Below, in pieces: positions 9,465-18,218 of a stretch of 64,000 nucleotides of DNA. Every line of letters starts with the position of its first letter. Within the stretch, counting starts at the first letter, position 1. The notes beneath the pieces were generated by a model. It did not search any database. It was given only the letters and a program-made list of their open reading frames with translations, and was not told where the DNA came from. The DNA is taken from assembly GCA_002350725.1 (NCBI GenBank), contig DEFJ01000025.1:4891-68890 (forward strand). The letters run 5' to 3'. A program made the position numbers and the translations under genes. The stretch comes from Cyanobacteria bacterium UBA2855 (GTDB lineage: Bacteria > Cyanobacteriota > Vampirovibrionia > Gastranaerophilales > Gastranaerophilaceae).

Positions 9465-9491
9465 ATATCGGAAAAAAGTTAAAAAACTTTA
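9465..9491 (-). promoter_or_regulatory. sigma-28 (FliA/SigD)-like promoter
   Basis: On the minus strand TAAAGTTT (9484-9491), 11 bp, TCCGATAT (9465-9472). The FliA consensus is TAAAGTTT-N11-GCCGATAA, so the -35 box and spacing match exactly and the -10 box matches at CCGATA. The -10 box sits in an 18-bp palindrome (TCCGATATATATATCGGA, about 9455-9472). It should drive 9309 to 8687. Confidence 0.6.
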
Positions 9492-9535
9492 ACACATAAT
9501 CATTAATACAATATAATATGTAATATTTTTTTACA

Positions 9536-10372
9536 TTATAAGTTTTGAATAGCTTTACTATCGCTGTCAATAGACTCTTTAAGCATTTTCTTGACAACAT
9601 CACCTTGAGTATCAAGCATCTTACAAACAGTTTCGATATTTCTTACTTTATTTGAAAGAATAGCATCAGCATTAGCGGTAATATTGCCTGTAACTCTTTG
9701 ATAAGCAGCAAGAGCAGGAGTTGTAATACCTTGCATCAAGTTCCCCATAACAAGTGCAGGCAATCCATATTCACCCAAATATGGCGCTGCTGATTGCATA
9801 ATACCGCCCCAACCTGAAATCATACCGGCAACAGGAAGAACAATATTTCTACCGACAAAACCGTAACCGTTTGCAGCACCGACACCGTATGCTGCAGCAC
9901 TTGCAACGTCGGCAATACCGCCTACACCTGAAGCAAAACCTGTCGGAGTACCTGAAACAGAAGACCAGGAAGTTGCACTATCAGTACCCCAGCCTGACAA
10001 TGCTGAAGCACCGCCTGTTGCAAAACCTTCAGACCAAGAAATAGGTGCTGCCCCACCGGGAAAACCCGAATAATTATATAAAGAATTCAAACCAAAAGCT
10101 GAACCGCCGTTTAATCCTGAATAATATGAAGTCCCGGGAATATTCATTGTCTCCGAACTTCCAAATAAATTTGCATAAGAGGACGGTGCCATTAAGCTTG
10201 CCAACCTGTATAAGAAGCTGCCTGACATACCCCAACCGGTACCTTGGCCTGAACCTGAAATTGTCAAATCTCTTAACTGGTCATAAGTTTCCCAAAGTTG
10301 AGCTTTCGCATCAGACCCTGCGGATCCAAATTTGTTTGCTATTACAAGATAACTATCATTCTTATATGACAT
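9536..10372 (-). CDS. glycine/serine/alanine-rich protein of unknown function
   Basis: 278 residues. Residues about 35-160 are low-complexity Gly, Ser, Ala and aromatic (for example SGSGQGTGWGMSGS). A more hydrophobic Gly-rich part follows (about 165-225) and then a C-terminal amphipathic helix. No cleavable signal peptide is obvious. It begins 34 nt after the MGMAASQ gene at 10407, on the same strand, so the two are probably co-transcribed. It resembles secreted or filament-forming low-complexity proteins; the function is not known. Confidence 0.65.
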   Translation of the reverse strand: MSYKNDSYLVIANKFGSAGSDAKAQLWETYDQLRDLTISGSGQGTGWGMSGSFLYRLASLMAPSSYANLFGSSETMNIPGTSYYSGLNGGSAFGLNSLYNYSGFPGGAAPISWSEGFATGGASALSGWGTDSATSWSSVSGTPTGFASGVGGIADVASAAAYGVGAANGYGFVGRNIVLPVAGMISGWGGIMQSAAPYLGEYGLPALVMGNLMQGITTPALAAYQRVTGNITANADAILSNKVRNIETVCKMLDTQGDVVKKMLKESIDSDSKAIQNL

Positions 10373-10406
10373 TTTTGCCTCTCTTTACTTATTTGTATTA
10401 AGCTAA

Positions 10407-11651
10407 TTATGATTCGAAAGTCTTGAATGTAGATTCAATATTCTTCTGAATTACTTTTTGTACAGCTTCCATTTCGGTTTGTAATGCTTCTTGTTCCGTA
10501 TCAAGCTGTCTTAATCTCAATTCAAGGGTTCTATCCTGTTCTTGAATTTTTTCTGTCTTTGCATTGATATCTGCAATCCTTTTTTCATAAACTTCCATCT
10601 TATAATGATATTGATTCATCGCATCTTCATATGCAGCCGTATCGGTTTTTGTGTTGGTTGATACAGGATATGTAGCTGAAGAATCTTCGTATCTTATAGA
10701 TTGAATTCTGCCTTCATCGTTTATGTCGACAATAGCTTTTTGTTTATTTTCAATTTTTGTTGACAAGTCTTGTGCTACATAATAAGCCAGTTTTGATTGG
10801 TTTTCTGTAGGGGCTTTAGGGTCAGGACCGCTTTTTGAACATGTTTCTAAATCCTTTGCACAGGCGTACCTTACTTGACCTTGGAATACCCATTTATAAA
10901 TTTCAGACGGTTTTGATTTTGCAAAATTTGAATTTGGCCAATCTCTACAAATTTGTTCATATGCAGCTTTATCCGTAGTATCTTCTGGGTCATAACTTTG
11001 CAAATTTGATGTTCCTACATATTTCGGGATATTTGTTTTTGAATAATAATCCGGAACCATTTCTGCAGTAGAAGCAAGAGCATCGGAATAGGTGAAATGA
11101 ATTTGACCGTCGCTTCCTGTGTATGTCATTAATGCAGATTTTTTCTTACCAATTTCCGGATAATTTTCAATGATATTTTCATAAGCCGTTCTCTGTGCTT
11201 CAACATTTTGGTCGTATGGAGTAACATGAGCTCCTTTAATATAATATTCATCACCTTGTTTTGTAATATCAATTCTTTCAATATAATCTTTTACACCTGA
11301 AGTGCCCATCGCAACCTGCGGATTTACAAGCATATTTTCAATACCCGTATAAACATCAGCATAATGAAAGTGAGTAACCATATAATTATATCCGCCCGGA
11401 TCATTGTTTAACAAAGACATTTCTTCGATTGTTTCACTAATTGTTCCGTCCATATAAGTATATTCAAGCTTAGTAAAATCCTGTGTACTAGGAGCCGTTG
11501 GAACTTCAAGAGCCAATAACTCATTAAAGGTATTTGCACTCTTCATCGCAAGGGCTGTACGCGCCTGATTTACCTGCTGACCTTCATATTCTACGTTAGT
11601 TTTTCTTGCCGTTAATGCAAGCCATCTTGCTTGCGATGCTGCCATACCCAT
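10407..11651 (-). CDS. MGMAASQ-family protein, paralogue 1
   Basis: 414 residues. The N-terminal helix (MGMAASQARWLALTARKTNV, then a Gln-rich VNQARTALAM segment) and the C-terminal helix (LELRLRQLDTEQEAL, ending FKTFES) closely match the protein at 39236, while the middle differs. This conserved-ends, variable-centre layout without a signal peptide recalls flagellin and hook-associated proteins, but I see no flagellin domain. ATG 11651 follows AAGGAG. A sigma-28-like promoter lies at 11746-11773. Role as a non-classically exported surface protein is inference. Confidence 0.75.
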   Translation of the reverse strand: MGMAASQARWLALTARKTNVEYEGQQVNQARTALAMKSANTFNELLALEVPTAPSTQDFTKLEYTYMDGTISETIEEMSLLNNDPGGYNYMVTHFHYADVYTGIENMLVNPQVAMGTSGVKDYIERIDITKQGDEYYIKGAHVTPYDQNVEAQRTAYENIIENYPEIGKKKSALMTYTGSDGQIHFTYSDALASTAEMVPDYYSKTNIPKYVGTSNLQSYDPEDTTDKAAYEQICRDWPNSNFAKSKPSEIYKWVFQGQVRYACAKDLETCSKSGPDPKAPTENQSKLAYYVAQDLSTKIENKQKAIVDINDEGRIQSIRYEDSSATYPVSTNTKTDTAAYEDAMNQYHYKMEVYEKRIADINAKTEKIQEQDRTLELRLRQLDTEQEALQTEMEAVQKVIQKNIESTFKTFES

Positions 11652-11745
11652 AAGCAGTTCTCCTTATGTATATATATTTATCCTGTCTACTACATTGAAC
11701 TTTTTAATGATTATTTTTTAAAAGTCAATATATCCTACAATATAT

Positions 11746-11773
11746 TATACGGCACTATGTTTTAATTATTTTG
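11746..11773 (-). promoter_or_regulatory. sigma-28-like promoter of MGMAASQ paralogue 1
   Basis: On the minus strand CAAA (11770-11773), 16 bp, GCCGTATA (11746-11753). The 11 bases AGTGCCGTATA are identical to those upstream of paralogue 2 at 40767-40777. Confidence 0.45.
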
Positions 11774-11843
11774 CTATTATGCTCAAAAATACAACATTTA
11801 CTGTAGAAAAATCTATACATATACATTGCCTATATGACATACT

Positions 11844-11874
11844 AAAAGCACCCTAATTATACAAGGGTGCTTTT
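11844..11874 (-). terminator. intrinsic terminator of rpsA
   Basis: An 11-bp perfect stem (AAAAGCACCCT with AGGGTGCTTTT) with a 9-nt loop; U-rich flanks on both strands. Confidence 0.75.
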
Positions 11875-11900
11875 ATATATTATATAATAATGCAGAACAA

Positions 11901-12968
11901 CTATTCAGCCGATTCAACACCATCATTTGGCTCATCAATTGTGAGGGCAATTCTCTTGTCGTTAGGATTAAACTTAAGGATATAAGTCATTACTTTATCC
12001 CCAACTTGTAAAATATTACCGCCTCTATTTTGGAGTTCGACAACTTCATTATGAGGTAATAACGCTTCAACACCAGGGAATACCTCTACGAATGCGCCAA
12101 AATGCTTAATTCTTGTGATAGTACCTTCAATCTTGTCCCCCTCTTTGATTTGCTTTTCAGCTTCCACCCAAGGGTCAGGTTCAAGATTTTTCAAACTCAA
12201 AGAAACACGTTGTTTTTCATGGTCAACAGCGATAACTTCGACATCAATTTGGTCACCTACATTAAGAACATCTGTCGGATGATCAATCCATCTCCATGAA
12301 AGTTGAGAAAGCGGAAGTAAACCATCAATACCGCCAAGGTCAACAAACGCACCAAAATCAGTAATTCTTACTACATCACCCTTCAGCACTTGACCGGCTT
12401 CGATTTGAGAGAATACGGTTTTTCTTGCTTCAACAACACTATCATCATATACTTTCTTATTTGATAAAATAAAATTATTTTGCTGACTGTCAAGAGTTAA
12501 TATCTTCAACTCAATTTTTGAGCCTACTTCAAAATCAGATTCTTTACTTCTTAACTGAGAAGAAGGAACAAAACCTCTAACCCCTGATACTTCAACAAGA
12601 ATACCACCTTTAACTATTCCGGCAATTGTACCGAGAATTGTTTCATCGGCTTCCTTAATTTTTTCAAGTTCTTTCCAAGCATAAGCAAAATCAACTTTTT
12701 TACGAGAAAGAAGGAATTTCCCATCTTCATCTTCTTCTCTTATAATTAAAAATTCATATTCCTTACCCTTTTCGAACTTATCTTCAACTTTTTCATCTTT
12801 GTCAACAGCTTCTCTGGTTGGGACCACTGCAATAGTCTTAGCACCAATATCAACCATTACGCCTTGACCGTCATACCCGCAAACAATGCCTTTTATAAGG
12901 TCACCTTTTTGAAACTTATAATCATATTGCTTTAGCAGTTCTTCAAAATCTAATTCTTTTGATGTCAT
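11901..12968 (-). CDS. rpsA: 30S ribosomal protein S1 (four S1 domains)
   Basis: 355 residues. Four S1 RNA-binding repeats are visible, beginning near KGDLIKGIVCGYDGQGVMVD, ETILGTIAGIVKGGILVEV, GQVLKGDVVRITDFGAFVDL and GDKIEGTITRIKHFGAFVEV. S1 binds mRNA on the small subunit and helps initiation. ATG 12968 is chosen because GGAGTGG precedes it and because the promoter (-10 at 13012-13017) would start transcription downstream of the upstream in-frame ATG at 13013. It has its own promoter and terminator, so is monocistronic. Confidence 0.92.
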   Translation of the reverse strand: MTSKELDFEELLKQYDYKFQKGDLIKGIVCGYDGQGVMVDIGAKTIAVVPTREAVDKDEKVEDKFEKGKEYEFLIIREEDEDGKFLLSRKKVDFAYAWKELEKIKEADETILGTIAGIVKGGILVEVSGVRGFVPSSQLRSKESDFEVGSKIELKILTLDSQQNNFILSNKKVYDDSVVEARKTVFSQIEAGQVLKGDVVRITDFGAFVDLGGIDGLLPLSQLSWRWIDHPTDVLNVGDQIDVEVIAVDHEKQRVSLSLKNLEPDPWVEAEKQIKEGDKIEGTITRIKHFGAFVEVFPGVEALLPHNEVVELQNRGGNILQVGDKVMTYILKFNPNDKRIALTIDEPNDGVESAE

Positions 12969-13011
12969 TTCCACTCCATTTTCTAAGACTAATCTGATAA
13001 ACTTTTTACAC

Positions 13012-13040
13012 ATTCTAGCAAAGGGTTGTCAATTTGTAAA
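13012..13040 (-). promoter_or_regulatory. rpsA promoter
   Basis: On the minus strand TTTACA (13035-13040), 17 bp, TAGAAT (13012-13017). Confidence 0.6.
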
Positions 13041-13088
13041 TATTTTTTAACATTATGTTACATGTCTTTGTTATTACAAGTTTTTGAA

Positions 13089-13120
13089 TGTAAAAGAGCC
13101 TTATTTAAAGGCTCTTTACA
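13089..13120 (-). terminator. intrinsic terminator after the GH57 gene
   Basis: Inverted repeat TGTAAAGAGCC / GGCTCTTTTACA directly after the stop of the GH57 gene, flanked by T-rich sequence. Confidence 0.65.
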
Positions 13121-13121
13121 T

Positions 13122-15629
13122 TTATAATTCTCTATCTAAAATATTCTGATAAAAATCAGTATTGATATTCAATCTACACCCTATATCCAAAAGCATCTGA
13201 GCAAAATTTTTCTCGCTTCGGCGTTTTGATTTCTTGCCAACTTCAATAATTTCACCTATGCGATGATATATTCTTGTGTAATATGTATTTTGAGCCTCTG
13301 CAATATCAATCTCCAATTCCATTTTTTCCGCATAATCAAACAATTCCATCAAAAGCTCTGCCTGCTGAAATTCAAGACTGTATGCCAAACGATTAATATT
13401 TTGCTCTATTTTTTTTGCAAAAATTTTATTCGCCTGAGTTTTATCCAATTTTAGGTTTATTACTTTTGCCTCGTAGTTTATACCCTTTATCAGCTGCAAA
13501 TCTGACTCATCTACAAAACCGCCGGCCTCGACAACAATGTCGTTAAACTTCTTACTCAAGGCATATTTTGCAGCAATCTTAAACTCTTCAGGTAATTCGA
13601 CACCAAGCTCCTGCATTTGCCCAATAGAGCCCTTTGCCTCATTATATAAAGCTTGATAAGTTTGAGCAAAACGCTTCATTTTATTCCTCAACAATATTTG
13701 AAGAATTTTTCTCCTTTCCTCAATAAAAATATCCTTTAGTGTAAAATATTCTTTACCAAAAGCCTCATCCAAAGCTCGAATAATTTCTGTTATAGGGTTT
13801 TGTCTGAAAGTATTTATTAAAGATTGCTTTATATTTTGATACTCATCAGCATCAGAATACTCTTTTATTGAACAATGGAAATCCCCATCCGCATATTGCA
13901 TTAAAGCAAACATCAGATTAGACCTTTGTCCAGTAATACCCGACAACACCTCGATATGCCCAACAGCAAGAGTTGAGCTGCCTTTTTGAATATGCTCATA
14001 ATCCTTACGAGTAACGGTATAGCAATATATATTTTCTTCATCCTCAAAATCTTCATACAAAGAAGAAACTGCCCATACGCATGCTATTTGCTTAAGGGTA
14101 ACAATCGAAGGTCGCACAAATCTTTCAAATATATCTTTACCCGTCCCAAACTCAGGAATATTACTTTTTGCTTCTGATAAAATCTCCAAAAATCTCTTTT
14201 CAAGATTTTTACCGGTAAATTTCGCAGCCAATTGCATTGCACGTGCTGCATACTTCATGATTTGAACAGTTTCAATGCCCGATATTTCAGAGAAAAACCA
14301 ACCGCAGCTTGTGTACATAAGCATTGCCTGACGCTGAATTTCCAATAATTCCATAGCTCTTACTTTATCTTCATCAGATAAATCTTTTAAGAAATTATCA
14401 CGCTGGAAACTTTCCATATTCATACGACTTCTATCCAATACAACGCGGATATAATCATTACGAACAGCCCAAACATCTTCAAAATATTTTGCACCTTCTT
14501 TTTCAAAAACCTTTACAAGCTCATCTCTTAAATAATCAAGAGCCTCTCTAAGAGGTTTTCTCCATTTTTGGTTCCAACCCGGATGTCCGCCTGTTGAACA
14601 TCCGCAATCTTCCTTCCATCTTCCTACGCCGTGAAAACAGCTCCAAGAAGAACCTTGTTTTATATCAACCTCATAGTTACTTCTATATTGTGATAAATAC
14701 TCTGCATAATTTGTTATTTTAAAGCCTTCGGACTCTGCTCTGACCTTTACAACATATGCAAGCGCCATATCACCAAATTTTGTATGATGGCCGTAACTTT
14801 CACCATCCGTCGCTATATTTATAAGTTGAGGATAATCTCTTAAATCTGATATTCCTTCTTTTAAACGTTTTACGAACTTATTACCGTCTTTTAGCAACTC
14901 ATCAAAAGCTACAGAACGTGAAATTGCACCATCATAGAAAAACAAATCTATATATTTTTCCGGTGCAGATTTTATGTAATACCTGTAAGAACGAGCAGGA
15001 TCAATATTTCCCCAACTTACATCCTGCCAATTATTTGTACCTTCTTCTCGAATTTGAGCAGCCTGATAAGGAGAAAGAACAACAAACTTTATGCCGTTAG
15101 CTTCACAAACTCTTAAGGTATCATCATCAACAGCAGTTTCAGCAAGCCATATGCCTTCCGGTTTTCTGCCAAAACGATATTCAAAATCGTAAATTCCCCA
15201 TTTTACTTGAGTTTCCTTGTCATGTTCATTTGCAAGCGGCATTATCATATGATTGTATACTTGAGCCATTGCATTACCATGCCCGTTATGAGTTACTCTA
15301 CTTTCAATATCAGCCTTTATTACCCTTTCATATGTGTGCGGAGCAAATTTTTCCATCCAAGACAACAATGTCGGGCCAAAATTAAAACTCATATATTCGT
15401 AATTATTAACCATATCTAAAATATGGTTACGGTTATCAACTATTTTAGATACAGAATTAGGATTATAACATTCCCTATTTATACGCTCATTCCAATCATG
15501 AAACGGTAGCGCACTTTCTTGAAGTTCTATTGCATCAAGCCACGGATTCTCTCTCGGAGGCTGATAAAAATGTCCGTGAATTGTTAAAAAAATGTCTTTT
15601 TCGGATTTTTTCTCATCAATATCTGCCAT
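13122..15629 (-). CDS. GH57 / DUF3536 family glycoside hydrolase
   Basis: 835 residues. The N-terminal GH57-type barrel starts with LTIHGHFYQPPRENPWLD and contains GIWLAETAVDDDTL and NIATDGESYGHHTKFGD, motifs of the alpha-amylase/alpha-mannosidase-like GH57 branch with a C-terminal DUF3536 domain. It is predicted cytoplasmic (no signal peptide) and should act on alpha-glucans such as glycogen; the exact substrate is not known. Such proteins occur in Cyanobacteria, which fits the proposed lineage. It lies 44 nt downstream of the exported protein gene, possibly in one operon. Confidence 0.85.
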   Translation of the reverse strand: MADIDEKKSEKDIFLTIHGHFYQPPRENPWLDAIELQESALPFHDWNERINRECYNPNSVSKIVDNRNHILDMVNNYEYMSFNFGPTLLSWMEKFAPHTYERVIKADIESRVTHNGHGNAMAQVYNHMIMPLANEHDKETQVKWGIYDFEYRFGRKPEGIWLAETAVDDDTLRVCEANGIKFVVLSPYQAAQIREEGTNNWQDVSWGNIDPARSYRYYIKSAPEKYIDLFFYDGAISRSVAFDELLKDGNKFVKRLKEGISDLRDYPQLINIATDGESYGHHTKFGDMALAYVVKVRAESEGFKITNYAEYLSQYRSNYEVDIKQGSSWSCFHGVGRWKEDCGCSTGGHPGWNQKWRKPLREALDYLRDELVKVFEKEGAKYFEDVWAVRNDYIRVVLDRSRMNMESFQRDNFLKDLSDEDKVRAMELLEIQRQAMLMYTSCGWFFSEISGIETVQIMKYAARAMQLAAKFTGKNLEKRFLEILSEAKSNIPEFGTGKDIFERFVRPSIVTLKQIACVWAVSSLYEDFEDEENIYCYTVTRKDYEHIQKGSSTLAVGHIEVLSGITGQRSNLMFALMQYADGDFHCSIKEYSDADEYQNIKQSLINTFRQNPITEIIRALDEAFGKEYFTLKDIFIEERRKILQILLRNKMKRFAQTYQALYNEAKGSIGQMQELGVELPEEFKIAAKYALSKKFNDIVVEAGGFVDESDLQLIKGINYEAKVINLKLDKTQANKIFAKKIEQNINRLAYSLEFQQAELLMELFDYAEKMELEIDIAEAQNTYYTRIYHRIGEIIEVGKKSKRRSEKNFAQMLLDIGCRLNINTDFYQNILDREL

Positions 15630-15673
15630 CTCTTCTCTTAACCCCTCAAAATATTACAACACTTTACTATTCG

Positions 15674-16222
15674 CTATTTTACGGCAGCAGTTTTTAATAC
15701 GGTGAAGGTTTCTACACTCATCCACGCATCACCTAATGCTACAGAAAATATATTGCCTGAGACCTCAACCTCATCACCTGAATTTAAGTCTATATGCTTT
15801 TCAGCACTCGTTCTATCGACAAATATCTTTAATTCTGACAACGGAATATCATGTCCGTATGAATCAGGTCGTTGAATTAATAATGTAATATATTTTTCAG
15901 AACTCCTGAATGCCGGCTTATAATCTAAACCCAAAGTTGAAAATTTATCAAATTTTGCTCTGAACTTCACATTTTTACCCAAATAAAACTTAGGTCTTGC
16001 AACTATTTCCAAAGGTGAAACCATTAAATAGTTTTTGGATGAAGACGGATTTGTAACAACAGCTTTTTGAGGTGTATTAACCGGCGCAGCTGCTTCAACT
16101 CTGTTGCCGTTATTCAACCTATTTATAGTTTGGATAGGATCCACAGAAGACCCATGGGCTAAGCCTAAACCAAAAGCTACTGCTAATATCAAAATTGGAG
16201 TTATAAATTTTGTCTTATTCAT
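15674..16222 (-). CDS. exported protein with OB-fold-like C-terminal half
   Basis: 182 residues. It starts with a signal peptide or N-terminal anchor (MNKTKFITPILILAVAFGLG), then a Pro/Asn-rich linker, then a domain of about 120 residues (from SPLEIVARPKFYLGKNVKF) with the beta-rich pattern of nucleic-acid-type OB folds found in some secreted proteins. Function unknown. The fold assignment is a guess from the strand pattern. Confidence 0.65.
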   Translation of the reverse strand: MNKTKFITPILILAVAFGLGLAHGSSVDPIQTINRLNNGNRVEAAAPVNTPQKAVVTNPSSSKNYLMVSPLEIVARPKFYLGKNVKFRAKFDKFSTLGLDYKPAFRSSEKYITLLIQRPDSYGHDIPLSELKIFVDRTSAEKHIDLNSGDEVEVSGNIFSVALGDAWMSVETFTVLKTAAVK

Positions 16223-16350
16223 TTCAGAAAATTCCCCTTATATATTTCACAAAAACATCTTAGCACAATAAAAAATTTTTGGTAACTACCCGAGTAAATA
16301 ATTTTAGCTAAATACATCCAAAATATCGGTATAACAACATATTAAAATAC

Positions 16351-16379
16351 TTGACTGAAAAAAATCATCAGGGTATAAA
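16351..16379 (+). promoter_or_regulatory. promoter of the DXS-like gene
   Basis: TTGACT (16351-16356), 17 bp, TATAAA (16374-16379); AAGGAG precedes the ATG at 16424. Confidence 0.65.
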
Positions 16380-16423
16380 AATATTATAAACAACATACGG
16401 ATTAGTTTAAGAAGGAGAAATAT

Positions 16424-18199
16424 ATGATATTAGACAAAGTTAACAACCCTCAAGATGTAAAAACTTTATCTATTGATGAAATGAGTCAACTTGCAGATGA
16501 AATGAGAAATTTCATAGTAAAAAAAGTTAATACGGTAAGCGGACACTGTGGTCCAAACCTTGGTATAGCAGAGGCTACTATTGCTTTACACTACGTATTT
16601 AACTCTCCTATCGACAAAATAGTATTTGATGTTTCTCATCAATGTTATCCGCATAAATTTTTAACAGGTAGAAAAGAGGGATTTATTAATCCTGCAAACT
16701 ATCATATGTATACAGGGTATACAGCTCCGGAAGAAAGTGAACACGACTTCTTTAAAGTAGGACACACCTCAACCTCGGTTTCTCTCGCAACAGGATTAGC
16801 TAAAGCAAGAGATTTAAAAGGTGAAAAAGGTAATGTTATTGCGCTTATTGGTGATGGTTCCCTTAGCGGGGGAGAAGCTTTGGAAGGCTTGGATAATGCT
16901 GCAGTTCTCGGTTCTAATATCATTATTATAGTAAACGACAATGATATGTCTATTGCCCCAAACGAAGGCGGGTTATATAAAAATCTTAAAGAATTACGTG
17001 ACTCTAACGGTCAAGCAGAATGTAATTTCTTTAAATCCTTAGGATTTGATTATTTATACATTGGAGAAGGAAATAACGTAGAAAAACTTATTGAAGGCTT
17101 CAAGAAAGTAAAAGACATTGACCATCCTATTGTTGTACATATTGTAACGGAAAAGGGTCACGGCTTAAAAGCTGCAACAGAAAATAAAGAAATGTTCCAC
17201 TGGATTATGCCAAATACATTAGACGAAAACAACGAAATCGTTGTCTCAAGCGGAACAACAGGCGAAGATTGGAACAGCATAACAAAAGATTATATCTCAA
17301 ATAAAATAAATGAAGATAAATCTGTCGTTGTAGTAAATGCCGCAACTCCTGGGGTTTTTGGATTTGATAAAAACTATAGAGCTCAGCTTGGAAAACACTA
17401 CGTTGATGTAGGTATCGCAGAAGAACACGCTGTTGCTTTTTCATCAGGCATAGCAAAAGGCGGCGCAAAACCTATATTGAACATCATGAGCTCATTTATT
17501 CAAAGAACATACGACCAATTGTCACAAGATTTATCATTAAACAATTCTCCGGTAACACTTTTGATATGGTGGGGCGGAATTTCCGGCGCAGATGCTACTC
17601 ACCTTTGCACATTCGATATGGCAATGATGGGTAACATTCCTAATCTGATTTATCTTGCTCCGACAAATAAGGAAGAATATCTTGCAATGCTTGATTGGTC
17701 TGTAAATCAAACAAAATATTCAACCGCAATAAGAGTCCCTACCTGTGGACTAAATTCTACCGGAGTAAAAGACACCACAAATTATTCGAATGAAATAAAC
17801 AAATTTAAAATGGTTAAATCAGGCGAAAAAATTGCAATTATCGGTTTAGGCAATTTCTATTGGTTGGCAGAAAATGTTGCTAGGGAAATTAAAGCCAAAT
17901 TAAATATTGATGCTACACTAATAAATCCAAGATTTATAACAGGAATTGATAAGGAAATGCTTGATAGCCTTAAGAAAAATCATGATGTTGTTATAACTCT
18001 TGAAGACGGAGAACTCAACGGGGGCTTTGGTGAAAAAGTTGCAAGTTATCTTGGTAATTCTGATATTAAAGTCTTAAATTACGGAGCAAACAAAGAATTT
18101 ACAGACAGAGTACCTCTTGACGAATTGTATAAACGATACAGACTTACCCCGTCACAAATTGTTGAAGACACTGTAAAATATTTAAAGGTTGGGGTTTAA
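16424..18199 (+). CDS. dxs: 1-deoxy-D-xylulose-5-phosphate synthase-like enzyme
   Basis: 591 residues of transketolase architecture. The TPP domain contains GDGSLSGGEALEGLDNA and a distant IVNDNDMSI; the pyrimidine domain contains VDVGIAEEHAVAFSSG and QRTYDQLSQD; the C-terminal domain ends in DRVPLDELY. DXS makes 1-deoxy-D-xylulose 5-phosphate from pyruvate and glyceraldehyde 3-phosphate for isoprenoids, thiamine and pyridoxal. It is divergent: the usual GGHLGSNLG is SGHCGPNLG here, and the usual DRAG near the active site is WWGG, although the following GADATH keeps the histidine. It may therefore be a DXS-like side branch with another substrate. Confidence 0.75.
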   Translation: MILDKVNNPQDVKTLSIDEMSQLADEMRNFIVKKVNTVSGHCGPNLGIAEATIALHYVFNSPIDKIVFDVSHQCYPHKFLTGRKEGFINPANYHMYTGYTAPEESEHDFFKVGHTSTSVSLATGLAKARDLKGEKGNVIALIGDGSLSGGEALEGLDNAAVLGSNIIIIVNDNDMSIAPNEGGLYKNLKELRDSNGQAECNFFKSLGFDYLYIGEGNNVEKLIEGFKKVKDIDHPIVVHIVTEKGHGLKAATENKEMFHWIMPNTLDENNEIVVSSGTTGEDWNSITKDYISNKINEDKSVVVVNAATPGVFGFDKNYRAQLGKHYVDVGIAEEHAVAFSSGIAKGGAKPILNIMSSFIQRTYDQLSQDLSLNNSPVTLLIWWGGISGADATHLCTFDMAMMGNIPNLIYLAPTNKEEYLAMLDWSVNQTKYSTAIRVPTCGLNSTGVKDTTNYSNEINKFKMVKSGEKIAIIGLGNFYWLAENVAREIKAKLNIDATLINPRFITGIDKEMLDSLKKNHDVVITLEDGELNGGFGEKVASYLGNSDIKVLNYGANKEFTDRVPLDELYKRYRLTPSQIVEDTVKYLKVGV

Positions 18200-18212
18200 T
18201 CCCAACCTTTTT
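18184..18212. terminator. bidirectional terminator between convergent genes
   Basis: A 10-bp perfect stem AAAGGTTGGG / CCCAACCTTT with a 7-nt loop spans the dxs stop codon; the convergent GGDEF/HD-GYP gene ends at 18219. Confidence 0.75.
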
Positions 18213-18218
18213 CATAAA

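Noticed and set aside
9455..9491. Intrinsic terminator after the glycine-rich gene
   Set aside because: GTTAAA-GTT-TTTAAC followed by six T can be read as a weak terminator, but the same bases fit the FliA promoter consensus better. A dual role is not excluded.
9433..9615. 60-residue minus-strand ORF
   Set aside because: It overlaps the 3' end of the glycine-rich gene in another frame and crosses the sigma-28-like promoter.
16300..16340. Sigma-28-like site (ACCGATATT) upstream of the exported-protein gene at 15674
   Set aside because: The -10 half is suggestive, but the expected -35 position reads TATT, so it is not convincing.
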